From an uncultured Prevotellaceae bacterium (lineage in GTDB: Bacteria; Bacteroidota; Bacteroidia; Bacteroidales; Muribaculaceae), in assembly GCA_937898675.1 (NCBI GenBank), contig CALEJB010000050.1, forward strand, positions 1-59,264: DNA of 59,264 nucleotides. Direction: 5' to 3'. The position numbers and the translations under genes were made by a program. Of the stretch, positions 7,000 through 15,499 are shown in pieces (position 1 is the stretch's first letter; every line of letters begins with the position of its first letter). Under the pieces are notes generated by a model, which was not told the origin of the DNA, made no database searches, and saw only the letters and a list, made by a program, of their open reading frames with translations.

Positions 7000-9345
7000 A
7001 TGAACAAGCTCGAGATAACTGACATCGCCCTCTATAACGGTCAGGTTCTTTCGCGTGTGGAGATATTTACAACCGGGAAAGATGATGACTCTCTGTTCGT
7101 GATGCACGACCATGACGAATATGGGGAGGCCATGCACCAGCTATTGGAAGGTAAAACGTACAGCTATCTAATTCCCGACACAAAATACCAACTTCAGCTC
7201 GATGGCAAAGTAACCCAACTTCCATCAACAACCGTTTCAACTGGTACTATCACCACGGGCATCGATGTGGGTACGCTCGTGATAAATATTGTAACCCATG
7301 ATGAGCGATGTGAGAAAGTTGGTGAAATACGTCTAGAGGTAAGGTCGGTGAAACAGACCTACCGAGAAGATTACCGCCAAATGCTATCGGACATTACCGA
7401 CTGCTGCAGCGAACTTCTTATGCAGGACAGCTCGCCTGCCATGCAACGGTTTACCATCAATCCCGATAGCGACCCCAAAACCGATTATCAAAGGTTCGCT
7501 TTTGTTAGGAGCATCATCGACAGCGATTCGTTCAACGAAGCCTTGCATCAGATACAGCAAAACCCTGTTCGCCGATGGGCCATCAGTGAAGAAGAACGCA
7601 AGATTGACCACATCAAGAGACTAGGCAGCATGGAGAAGCGCCAACTCGTAAGAGGCGGCAACCGTATGCCAGTCCCATCCAGCCATCACCTCCAATCTCG
7701 CCTCAACACCCTGCCACGCAGCATTATCGTTACCAGCAAAGAAGAAACGCTAGATATTCCAGAGAACAGGTTTGTGAAATTTGTTCTGCAATCATTTCTT
7801 GCATTCTGCTCGTCGATATTCAATAACACATATGCCAGCGCACAACTCAAATACGAGTCAGACCAAACATGCAAGAAAATCCAGCGCATGCTCGTCATGC
7901 CTATTTTTAGGAACTTGAGCCAGCTGAAAATGCTTCCTTTGAACAGTCCTATCCTACAAAAAAAAGAAGGCTACAGAGAAATATTGCAAAAGTGGCTGAT
8001 GTTTGACATGGCTTCACGCCTTACATGGTCTGCAGGTGAAGATGTGTACGAAGCGGGCAAGAAGAATGTGGCAACACTATATGAATACTGGCTTTTCTTT
8101 AAACTTAAGGGCATCTTCAGCCGCAAATTCGGCATAAAGCCTATTGGCAACGACAAACTGATAACAATAGATAATGGCAATCTGTCGCTCTCGCTAAAAC
8201 AAGGAAAGCAGAAAGTGCTTAAAGGCGAGTACGTCACCAAAACACGCCGATTGCAAATCAGTTTCTATTATAACCGAACTTTCAGAGCGACACAGGGTAA
8301 CTATGAAGCTTCGGGCAGTTGGACAAAAGAAATGCGGCCCGACTACACGCTCTCAATTTGGCCAGCCGATATGAATATGGAAGATGCCGAAAGCCAAGAG
8401 CTTATCACGCATATCCACTTCGACGCAAAGTACAGAGTGGAGAAACTCAACTTTGGCGAGGTAACGCCTGAGGATAATTTGGACGATGCTCTTCTTGAGC
8501 GCAAGAAAGAAGAGGAAAAAGGCACTTACAAGAATGCCGACCTCTACAAGATGCACACCTACAAAGACGCCATTAAACGAACGTCAGGCGCATACATCCT
8601 GTACCCCGGTGACATCAACAAGCAGATGATTGGCTATCATGAAATTATTCCTGGGCTCGGAGCCTTTGCCATATCACCTCGGAACTATGATTTTACCCTG
8701 CGAGAGTTCAACATTTTCATTGACGAGGTTATTGAAAACTTCCTTGACCGAACAAGTCAACGTGAACGCCTTGCTTATCATACCCATGAGGTTCTGCAAG
8801 TTGTGAGCGAGAAACTAAAAATAAATCTGCCCGAAAGAATTGAGGGAGACAAAAAATTCCTGCCTTCAGAGGTTAATGTCATCGTAGGATACTGCCATCC
8901 TAAGAACATGGACTGGTTGCTTGAGAATGGCCGTTATAATATGAGAACGGAAAGCCGCCATGGCGGACAAAGGATTACAGAAGAGGTGTTATCTGCCAAG
9001 TACATTTTACTTTGGAACAAAGACAAATGCATCCTAAGTAAGATTTCCCGCTTTGAGGCCGCTGTATATTCTGAAAGCAGATTCTGCTCTGATGGCTATA
9101 AGTCCCTCAAATACAGAAAGTTCATTAACCAAGGACTAAGCCCAAAGGATGCGATTAAAAAATTAAGAGAAGACGACAGCTATTACCTTGTTCTGAGTCA
9201 TGATGTCTCAGCCACAGAGCAAGAATTAGCCGAATTAATATGGGACACAACGGAGTTCATCAAAGAACCTTTCTCAATAAAACTGTCTGATTTAATTAAA
9301 AACCACTGCAAGAATAAGGCCGTATTAGACGACAACCAACAATAA
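7000..9345 (+). CDS. DUF2357 PD-(D/E)XK nuclease, partner of the McrB-like motor
   Basis: This 781-residue protein is the likely nuclease and McrC-equivalent of the upstream motor. The N-terminal ~330 residues are a DUF2357-like region. The catalytic domain shows the PD-(D/E)XK signature: RPD with Pro447-Asp448, then DAK at 475-477 in HIHFDAKYR. Pairs of McrB-like ATPase and DUF2357 nuclease are known as type IV restriction variants. Beyond the nuclease (from about residue 625) is a C-terminal stretch of about 150 residues, beginning VNVIVGYCHPKNMDWL and including SAKYILLWNKDKC, which I cannot assign; it might be a PUA-like reader. The gene shares the AT-rich composition of the island and ends only 13 bases before the next start. 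Confidence 0.82.
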   Translation: MNKLEITDIALYNGQVLSRVEIFTTGKDDDSLFVMHDHDEYGEAMHQLLEGKTYSYLIPDTKYQLQLDGKVTQLPSTTVSTGTITTGIDVGTLVINIVTHDERCEKVGEIRLEVRSVKQTYREDYRQMLSDITDCCSELLMQDSSPAMQRFTINPDSDPKTDYQRFAFVRSIIDSDSFNEALHQIQQNPVRRWAISEEERKIDHIKRLGSMEKRQLVRGGNRMPVPSSHHLQSRLNTLPRSIIVTSKEETLDIPENRFVKFVLQSFLAFCSSIFNNTYASAQLKYESDQTCKKIQRMLVMPIFRNLSQLKMLPLNSPILQKKEGYREILQKWLMFDMASRLTWSAGEDVYEAGKKNVATLYEYWLFFKLKGIFSRKFGIKPIGNDKLITIDNGNLSLSLKQGKQKVLKGEYVTKTRRLQISFYYNRTFRATQGNYEASGSWTKEMRPDYTLSIWPADMNMEDAESQELITHIHFDAKYRVEKLNFGEVTPEDNLDDALLERKKEEEKGTYKNADLYKMHTYKDAIKRTSGAYILYPGDINKQMIGYHEIIPGLGAFAISPRNYDFTLREFNIFIDEVIENFLDRTSQRERLAYHTHEVLQVVSEKLKINLPERIEGDKKFLPSEVNVIVGYCHPKNMDWLLENGRYNMRTESRHGGQRITEEVLSAKYILLWNKDKCILSKISRFEAAVYSESRFCSDGYKSLKYRKFINQGLSPKDAIKKLREDDSYYLVLSHDVSATEQELAELIWDTTEFIKEPFSIKLSDLIKNHCKNKAVLDDNQQ

Positions 9346-9358
9346 ATAATGAAATAAT

Positions 9359-11461
9359 ATGAACGCAAAACATCTTTTGATTATGGGCATTGCCGCTTCG
9401 ACGATTACAATGCAGGCGCGCATCAAGTACCCTGAGGCTCGCCGGGTGGACACGGTGCGCACCTACTGGGGCGTGGATGTGCCTGAGCCTTATGCCTGGC
9501 TCGAGGACGACCAGAGCGCCGAGACCGAGGCGTGGGTCAACGCCGAGAACAAGGTCACCCAGGACTATCTGTCCAAAATCCCGTTCCGCAAGGCGCTCAA
9601 GCAGCGCATCACCGCGCTCGCCAACTTTGAGAAGATGGGCACGCCCTTCAAGGTCAAGGACGATTTCTACTTTTTCAAGAACGACGGCCTGCAAAATCAG
9701 AGCGTGCTGTACCGCTACCGCGCCGACGGCAACCACGAGACGGTGCTCGACCCCAACACGCTGAGCGACGACGGCACGGTGGCGCTGCAGGATGTGAACT
9801 TCTCGAACGACGGCCGCTATTTGGCCTATGTCATCACCCGCAACGGCAGCGACTGGAACGAAATCTATGTCAAGGACGTGAAGACGGGCCAGACGCTCGA
9901 CGACCACATCGTGTGGGCCAAGTTCACCGACGCGCAATGGCTGGGCGACGGCTTCTTTTACAGCGCCTATGACGCGCCCGACGACGCCAAGTCGTCGAAA
10001 AACGAGTACCAAAAGGTGTGCTACCACCGCGTGGGCACGCCGCAGAGCGAGGACTACATCGAGTACCGCAACCCCGCCGAGCCCCTGCGCTTCTACTTTG
10101 CGAGCGTGAGCGAGGACGAGCGCTTTGTGTTCCTGAGCGAGAGCGATGGTGACGGCAACGCGCTGTATGTCAAGGACCTCGAGGACCGCAACCCGCACTA
10201 TGTGAAGATTGCCGACGGCTTTAAGTACACGCGCGGCGTGGTGGGCGTTGACGGCGGCAAGATATATGTGATGACCAACGAGAACGCCCCCAAGTGGAAG
10301 ATTGTGGCCTATGACCTCAACCGCCTGTCGGCAGGCTGCACCGACTTCATCGCCGAGCAGGACGCGGTGCTCGCCGGCGCCAACATGGCCGACCACAAGT
10401 TCATCCTCACCTACGACAAGGACGCGTCGAGCCATCCCTTCCTGTATGACGCCCAGGGCCGTCTCATCCGCGAGATTGAACTGCCCACCTACGGGTCGGT
10501 GGGCTTCAGCAGCCGCAAGACCGCCAAGGAGGTGTATTACAGTTTCACCAGCTACACCTTCCCCTCATCCATCTACAAGTATGACCTGGAGACGGGCAAG
10601 AGCGAACTGTTCTTCCAGCCCAAGATGGCGCTCAAGAGCGACGACTACGTTACCGAGCAGGTGTTCTACCCCAGCAAGGACGGCACGCGCATACCCATGT
10701 TCCTGGTGTATAAAAAGGGGCTGAAGCGCGACGGCCAGCGTCCCACCTTCCTCTACGGCTACGGCGGCTTCAACGCGAGCATGAACCCCGCGTTTTCCTA
10801 CACGCGCTGCCTGTTTGCCATGCTGGACTGCGGCGGCATCTGCGCCTACACCAACCTGCGCGGCGGCGGCGAGTATGGCGAGGAGTGGCACGAGGCGGGC
10901 ACCAAGATGAAGAAGCAGAACGTGTTTGACGACTTCATCGCCGCCGCCGAGTGGCTCATTGCTAACGGCTACACCTGCCCCGACAAACTGGCATGCAACG
11001 GCGCCAGCAACGGCGGCCTGCTGGTGGGCGCGGTAGTGAACCAGCGTCCCGACCTGTTCGCCGCAGCAGTGCCCCAGGTGGGCGTGATGGACATGCTGCG
11101 CTACCACGAGTACACCATCGGCTGGAACTGGGCACACGACTACGGCCGCAGCGATGACAGTCCCGAGATGTTCCGCTACCTGCTGGGCTACTCGCCCCTG
11201 CACAACATCGCCAACGACGGCACGCGCTATCCCGCCATCATGGTCACCACCGGCGACCACGACGACCGCGTGGTGCCCGCCCACAGCTTCAAGTATGCCG
11301 CCACGCTGCAGGCCAGCAACACCGGCGACCAGCCCAAACTCATCCGCATCGACAGCAAGGCTGGCCACGGCCACAGCAAGCCCATCAGCAAAATCATCGA
11401 CGAGTACACCGACATCCAGGCATTCATCATGTACAACCTGGGCGTGAAGTACAAGAAATAA
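9359..11461 (+). CDS. Prolyl oligopeptidase (S9A serine peptidase)
   Basis: This 700-residue enzyme cleaves peptides after proline. The N-terminal segment (about 1-20, LLIMGIAASTITMQA) looks like an export signal, so it probably acts in the periplasm. YPEARRVDTVRTYWGVDVPEPYAWLED is the family N-terminus, followed by a beta-propeller to about residue 410 and the alpha/beta hydrolase domain. The triad is visible: Ser550 in NGASNGG, Asp635/636 in GDHDDRVVPAHS, and His670 in AGHGHSKP. Length is typical. The gene is GC-rich and follows the AT-rich restriction module after 13 bases, so it may now be read from that operon. No promoter of its own is visible in the gap. Confidence 0.93.
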   Translation: MNAKHLLIMGIAASTITMQARIKYPEARRVDTVRTYWGVDVPEPYAWLEDDQSAETEAWVNAENKVTQDYLSKIPFRKALKQRITALANFEKMGTPFKVKDDFYFFKNDGLQNQSVLYRYRADGNHETVLDPNTLSDDGTVALQDVNFSNDGRYLAYVITRNGSDWNEIYVKDVKTGQTLDDHIVWAKFTDAQWLGDGFFYSAYDAPDDAKSSKNEYQKVCYHRVGTPQSEDYIEYRNPAEPLRFYFASVSEDERFVFLSESDGDGNALYVKDLEDRNPHYVKIADGFKYTRGVVGVDGGKIYVMTNENAPKWKIVAYDLNRLSAGCTDFIAEQDAVLAGANMADHKFILTYDKDASSHPFLYDAQGRLIREIELPTYGSVGFSSRKTAKEVYYSFTSYTFPSSIYKYDLETGKSELFFQPKMALKSDDYVTEQVFYPSKDGTRIPMFLVYKKGLKRDGQRPTFLYGYGGFNASMNPAFSYTRCLFAMLDCGGICAYTNLRGGGEYGEEWHEAGTKMKKQNVFDDFIAAAEWLIANGYTCPDKLACNGASNGGLLVGAVVNQRPDLFAAAVPQVGVMDMLRYHEYTIGWNWAHDYGRSDDSPEMFRYLLGYSPLHNIANDGTRYPAIMVTTGDHDDRVVPAHSFKYAATLQASNTGDQPKLIRIDSKAGHGHSKPISKIIDEYTDIQAFIMYNLGVKYKK

Positions 11462-11526
11462 CCACCCGCCCCACACAGGCAGAAAACGAACCTGGGCCGC
11501 ATGAACATCCGTGCGACCCAGTTATT

Positions 11527-11558
11527 TTTGGCAATGTTGGGAAAATATTGTAATTTTG
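11527..11558 (+). promoter_or_regulatory. Promoter of ruvB
   Basis: TTTG (11527-11530), a 20-base spacer and TAATTTTG (11551-11558) form a near-perfect Bacteroidota housekeeping promoter. The -7 box ends 6 bases before the ATG at 11565, so the mRNA would have almost no leader. This position also argues against a GTG start at 11511. Confidence 0.75.
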
Positions 11559-11564
11559 CGGTCT

Positions 11565-12584
11565 ATGGAAGACCAATTTGACATCAGGCAAGAATCGTTG
11601 AAGACCGACCAGGACTTTGAGCGCGCGCTGCGGCCCGTGAAGTTTGAGGACTTTGCGGGGCAGGACAAGATTATCGACAACCTGCGCGTGTTTGTCACCG
11701 CCGCCAAGTTGCGCGGCGAGTCGCTCGACCATGTGCTGTTCCACGGCCCCCCGGGCTTGGGCAAGACCACGCTGAGCAACATCATCGCCAACGAGTTGGG
11801 CGTGGGCTTCAAGGTCACCTCGGGTCCCGTGCTCGACAAGCCGGGCGACCTGGCGGGCCTGCTCACCTCGCTCGACGAGAACGACGTGCTGTTCATCGAC
11901 GAGATACACCGCCTGAGCCCCGTGGTCGAGGAATACCTGTACTCGGCCATGGAGGACTACCGCATCGACATCATGATTGACAAGGGCCCCGGCGCACGCT
12001 CGGTGCAGCTCACGCTGGCCCCCTTCACCCTCATCGGCGCCACCACGCGCAGCGGTCTGCTCACCTCGCCGCTGCGGGCGCGCTTTGGCATCAACTGCCA
12101 CCTTGAGTACTATGACCACAAGGTGCTCGAGGGCATCATCCGCCGCTCGGCACGCCTGCTGGGGGTACCCATCGACGACGACGCGGCCACCGAAATCGCC
12201 CTGCGCAGCCGCGGCACGCCCCGCATCGCCAACTCGCTGCTGCGCCGCGTGCGCGACTTTGCGCAGGTCAAGGGCAGCGGACGCATCGACCTCAAGATTG
12301 CGCGCTTTGCGCTCGAGGCATTGAACATCGACAAGTACGGCCTCGACGAAATCGACAACAAGATACTGCTCACCATCATCGACAAGTTTGGCGGCGGCCC
12401 TGTGGGCATCAACACCATTGCCACTGCGATGAACGAGGACGCGGGCACCATCGAGGAGGTGTATGAGCCCTACCTCATCAAGGAGGGCTTCATCAACCGC
12501 ACGCCCCGCGGCCGCGAGGCCACCACGCTGGCCTACAACCACCTCAAGCGCGAGCGCCCCGGCAGCGTGGGGAGCATCTTTTGA
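11565..12584 (+). CDS. ruvB: RuvB, Holliday junction branch-migration helicase
   Basis: RuvB is the hexameric motor that, with RuvA, moves Holliday junctions during recombinational repair. The 339-residue protein has the full-length family layout: the N-terminal RPVKFEDFAGQDKI, Walker A GPPGLGKT at residues 61-68, Walker B VLFIDEIHRL, the sensor/arginine-finger block IGATTRSGLL, and a C-terminal winged helix ending in the INRTPRGREATTLAY region. The start is ATG 11565 because an upstream GTG would place the start inside the promoter. The flippase gene follows after 43 bases. Confidence 0.96.
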   Translation: MEDQFDIRQESLKTDQDFERALRPVKFEDFAGQDKIIDNLRVFVTAAKLRGESLDHVLFHGPPGLGKTTLSNIIANELGVGFKVTSGPVLDKPGDLAGLLTSLDENDVLFIDEIHRLSPVVEEYLYSAMEDYRIDIMIDKGPGARSVQLTLAPFTLIGATTRSGLLTSPLRARFGINCHLEYYDHKVLEGIIRRSARLLGVPIDDDAATEIALRSRGTPRIANSLLRRVRDFAQVKGSGRIDLKIARFALEALNIDKYGLDEIDNKILLTIIDKFGGGPVGINTIATAMNEDAGTIEEVYEPYLIKEGFINRTPRGREATTLAYNHLKRERPGSVGSIF

Positions 12585-12627
12585 CACCCCGCCGGGCACA
12601 CTATGGACTAAAAACCTCACACTTATC

Positions 12628-14124
12628 ATGGCCAATCTCAAATCCCTCGCCAAGGACACTGCAATATATGGCTTGAGCAGCATCATCGGGCGTTTCTTGA
12701 ACTACCTGCTGGTGCCGCTGTACACCGCCAAACTCTCGGCCGCGTCGGGCGGCTACGGCGTCATCACCAATGTGTATGCCTACACGGCGCTGCTGCTCGT
12801 CATCCTCACCTACGGCATGGAGACCACCTTTTTCCGCTTTGCCAACAAGGAGGGCGAGGACCCCAAGACCGTCTATGGCACCACGCTCAAGACGGTGGGC
12901 GCCACATCGCTGCTGTTTGTCGCGCTGGTGATGGTGTTCCTGCCCGGCATATCGGGGTGGATGGGCTACAGCGCCCATCCCGAGTATGTGGGCGTGATGG
13001 CCACTGTTGTTGCCCTCGACGCGTTCCAGTGCATCCCGTTCGCCTATCTGCGCTACCAGCGCAAGCCCATCAAGTTCGCGACGCTCAAACTGTTGTTCAT
13101 CTTCCTGAACATCGGGCTCAACCTGCTCTACTTTGTGGTCCTGCCTGCCATCCACAAGAGCCATCCCGGCGCCGTGAGCGCCATCTACGACCCCGCGGTG
13201 GGCGTGGGCTATGCCTTCTTCATCAACCTGGCCTGCACGGCGCTCATCACATTCTTCTTCTGGAAGGAACTGAAAGGCTTTGCCTACAAGTTTGACGGCG
13301 CCCTGCTGCGCCGCATGCTGGGCTACAGCTGGCCCATCCTGGTGCTGGGCATTGCCGGCATCCTCAACCAGACCTTCGACAAGATGGCGTTTCCCAAAAT
13401 ATATGACGACGCTGCTAACGCCGACGCCCAGCTGGGCATCTACGGCGCGGCGACCAAGATTGCCATGATCATGGCGCTCATCACCCAGGCCTTCCGCTAT
13501 GCCTACGAGCCGTTTGTGTTCGGCAAGAGCAACGACAAGGACAACCGCGAGACCTACGCCCAGGCCATGCGCTACTTCATCATCTTCACGCTGCTGGCGT
13601 TCCTCACCGTGATGGCGTGGATTGACCTGTTCAAGTACATCATCGCCCCCGACTACTGGTCGGGCCTCAAGGTCGTGCCCATCGTCATGGCGGCCGAAAT
13701 CATGATGGGCATCTACTTCAACCTCTCGTTTTGGTACAAACTCATCGACAAGACCATCTGGGGCGCGTGGTTCTCGGGCATCGGATGCGCCGTGCTCATC
13801 ATCGTCAACATCATTTTCGTGCCCAAGTACGGCTATATTGCCTGCGCCTGGGGCGGATTTGCGGGCTATGGCGTCGCCATGGTGCTGAGTTACCTGGTGG
13901 GGCAACGGTATTACCCCATCCGCTACCCGATGCGCGACATCGCCATCTATGCCGTGCTGGCCACGGTGCTGTTTGCCGCCATGCAGCTGCCCGTGGGCAA
14001 CGCGTGGCTCGCCTTCGCCTACCGCACCGTGCTGCTGATTGTCTTCTTTGTCGTCATCTACCGCAAGGAGCACATGGCCACGATGCTCGCCAAGCTCCCC
14101 GCCGTGGGACGGCTGTTCAAGTAA
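12628..14124 (+). CDS. Oligosaccharide flippase family protein (MATE/PST type)
   Basis: This 498-residue inner-membrane protein has about 14 hydrophobic helices and resembles the Wzx/PST flippases that move lipid-linked saccharides across the membrane. It opens with MANLKSLAKDTAIYGLSSII, the usual start for polysaccharide biosynthesis exporters, with the first helix at about residues 12-30. Later blocks such as WPILVLGIAGILNQTFDKM and ITQAFRYAYEPFVF are typical of this family in Bacteroidota. The start at 12628 is the first ATG after ruvB. No glycan cluster surrounds it, so its substrate is open. The hairpin at 14142-14191 ends the transcript. Confidence 0.8.
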   Translation: MANLKSLAKDTAIYGLSSIIGRFLNYLLVPLYTAKLSAASGGYGVITNVYAYTALLLVILTYGMETTFFRFANKEGEDPKTVYGTTLKTVGATSLLFVALVMVFLPGISGWMGYSAHPEYVGVMATVVALDAFQCIPFAYLRYQRKPIKFATLKLLFIFLNIGLNLLYFVVLPAIHKSHPGAVSAIYDPAVGVGYAFFINLACTALITFFFWKELKGFAYKFDGALLRRMLGYSWPILVLGIAGILNQTFDKMAFPKIYDDAANADAQLGIYGAATKIAMIMALITQAFRYAYEPFVFGKSNDKDNRETYAQAMRYFIIFTLLAFLTVMAWIDLFKYIIAPDYWSGLKVVPIVMAAEIMMGIYFNLSFWYKLIDKTIWGAWFSGIGCAVLIIVNIIFVPKYGYIACAWGGFAGYGVAMVLSYLVGQRYYPIRYPMRDIAIYAVLATVLFAAMQLPVGNAWLAFAYRTVLLIVFFVVIYRKEHMATMLAKLPAVGRLFK

Positions 14125-14141
14125 CGGCATTCAACAAAATC

Positions 14142-14191
14142 AACAATAAAGGCATCCGCAGGCGTGACTTGCCGCGGATGCCATTATTGTT
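14142..14191. terminator. Bidirectional hairpin terminator between convergent flippase and TrmH-family genes
   Basis: AACAATAA-A-GGCATCCGC (14142-14159) pairs with GCGGATGCC-A-TTATTGTT (14174-14191), with 13 loop bases and T-rich DNA on the + side. The arms are complementary apart from the A/A mismatch, and the element sits exactly between two converging genes. Its GCATCCGC core recurs in other intergenic hairpins of this window. Confidence 0.75.
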
Positions 14192-14212
14192 TTCCTATTC
14201 AATGCGCGCCGT

Positions 14213-15019
14213 CTATCGCTTGCGCAGTTCCCAAAAGGCCACCGCCGAAGCGGCGGCGACATTGAGGCTGTCCACATGGTGCTGCATGGGGATGAGCACC
14301 ACATGGTTGGCGGCGCTGATGGTGGACTTGGCCAGGCCGTCGCCCTCGGTGCCCATGATGAGCGCAAGGCGCGGGATGGCCTTGAGCAGCGGGTCGTCGA
14401 GCGAGACGCTGTCGCGGGTGAGTGCCATGGCGGCGGTCTCAAATCCCAGTTCATTGAGCACGGGCGTCACCTCGCCCTCAATCCATGTCCACGGCACGAG
14501 GAACACCGAGCCCATCGACACGCGCACGGCGCGGCGGTTCAACGGGTCACAGGAGGTGGGCGTCAGCAGCACGGCATCGATGCCCAGCGCTGCCGCCGAG
14601 CGAAAGATGGCGCCAATGTTGGTGGTGTCGGTCACGCCGTCTATCACCGCCACGCGGCTGGCGCCGGCAATGACCTCGGCCACAGGACGCGGCCGAGGGC
14701 GCCGCATGGCGCACAGCACGCCGCGCGTGAGGGTATAGCCCGTGAGTTCGGCCAGCAGCGGGCGCTCGCCGGTATAGACAGGGATGTCGCCGCACCGCTC
14801 AATGACAGAGGCGGCGTCGCCGGCGATGTGCCGGCGCTCACACAGCAGCGACAACGGCTCATAGCCTGCGTCCAGGGCCACATTGATGACCTTGGGACTC
14901 TCGGCAATGAAGATGCCTTTGTCGGGCTCGAGGCGGTTGCGCAGCTGCGCCTCGGTGAGCGTGCCATACACCTCCACGCCCGGCTGGGCGAGCGAGGTGA
15001 CTGTGATGATGCGTGCCAT
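14213..15019 (-). CDS. TrmH/SpoU-family RNA 2'-O-methyltransferase
   Basis: This 268-residue protein would transfer a methyl group from S-adenosylmethionine to a ribose in tRNA or rRNA. All three SPOUT motifs are visible: motif 1 IDGVTDTTNIGAIFRSAAALG region (about residue 125 onward), motif 2 IMGTEGDGL, and motif 3 IPMQHHVDSLNVAAASAVA near the C-terminus. The N-terminal part is the substrate-binding region of the RlmB/TsnR type. The start is ATG 15019; the earlier in-frame GTG at 15031 is less likely. It lies 16 bases downstream of the PH-domain gene and is probably co-transcribed. Which nucleotide it modifies cannot be read from sequence. Confidence 0.85.
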   Translation of the reverse strand: MARIITVTSLAQPGVEVYGTLTEAQLRNRLEPDKGIFIAESPKVINVALDAGYEPLSLLCERRHIAGDAASVIERCGDIPVYTGERPLLAELTGYTLTRGVLCAMRRPRPRPVAEVIAGASRVAVIDGVTDTTNIGAIFRSAAALGIDAVLLTPTSCDPLNRRAVRVSMGSVFLVPWTWIEGEVTPVLNELGFETAAMALTRDSVSLDDPLLKAIPRLALIMGTEGDGLAKSTISAANHVVLIPMQHHVDSLNVAAASAVAFWELRKR

Positions 15020-15034
15020 AGCGCGGAACACGGG

Positions 15035-15397
15035 TCAGGACTGCTCGCCGGTGCCGGCGCCCTGGATGGCACGCACCTGGCGCTGGAACTCCAGCGGCCG
15101 CTTGAGATACTTGATGACGATGGTGCCCGCACCGGTGCCCGACACCTTGACTGTGCCGTAGTTGAACATGCGCCCCCACAGGCCCTGCTCCACCATGATG
15201 CTCTCGACCTTGCCGATGACAATCTCGTGGGCGTGGCGGTGTATCCAGCCGTGGCTGTGGAAAAAACGCTTGTCGCTCACAAAGACGGTGGTGGTGAGGT
15301 TGCGCACCAGTCTGCCCAGGTGCCAATAGGCCACCTTGCTCAAGCGGGGACGGTAAAGCACCGTCTCGCCCTGAGCCAAAACCTTGCTGATTTTCAT
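15035..15397 (-). CDS. Bacterial PH domain protein (bPH2/DUF304 type)
   Basis: This is a 120-residue soluble protein. The pattern of paired strands and the helix-poor body (TVFVSDKRFFHS, the HEIVIGKVESIMVEQGLWGRM block, then GTVKVSGTGAGTIVI) matches bacterial pleckstrin-homology-like domains. Typical bPH2 proteins carry two membrane helices before the domain. Here none is seen, so it may be cytoplasmic. Its function is unknown. It is divergent from lepB, and a shared AT-rich region (15398-15499) holds the likely promoters. Confidence 0.65.
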   Translation of the reverse strand: MKISKVLAQGETVLYRPRLSKVAYWHLGRLVRNLTTTVFVSDKRFFHSHGWIHRHAHEIVIGKVESIMVEQGLWGRMFNYGTVKVSGTGAGTIVIKYLKRPLEFQRQVRAIQGAGTGEQS

Positions 15398-15428
15398 AAC
15401 AATTGCTAAAAATTCAGTTCTTATTGGG

Positions 15429-15467
15429 CAAAATTATACATTTATTTCCACAATTTTAGTAATTTCG
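15429..15467. promoter_or_regulatory. Divergent promoter region for the PH-domain gene and lepB
   Basis: On the minus strand TAATTTTG (15436-15429) fits the Bacteroidota -7 box and lies about 31 bases before the PH-domain start. On the plus strand TAATTTCG (15460-15467) is one base off the consensus and lies about 32 bases before lepB. Neither has a clear -33 element at normal spacing, so this is a moderate call. Confidence 0.4.
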
Positions 15468-15499
15468 CACCGAATTTTTTTAGTAACAGCGATATTATC

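Noticed and set aside
5188..9358. Integrative element with attachment sites around the McrB/DUF2357 pair
   Set aside because: No integrase, transposase, tRNA target or matching direct repeats at the two edges were found.
12601..14130. Minus-strand open frame antisense to the flippase
   Set aside because: No recognisable domain; His/Gly/Val-rich shadow of a real membrane protein frame.
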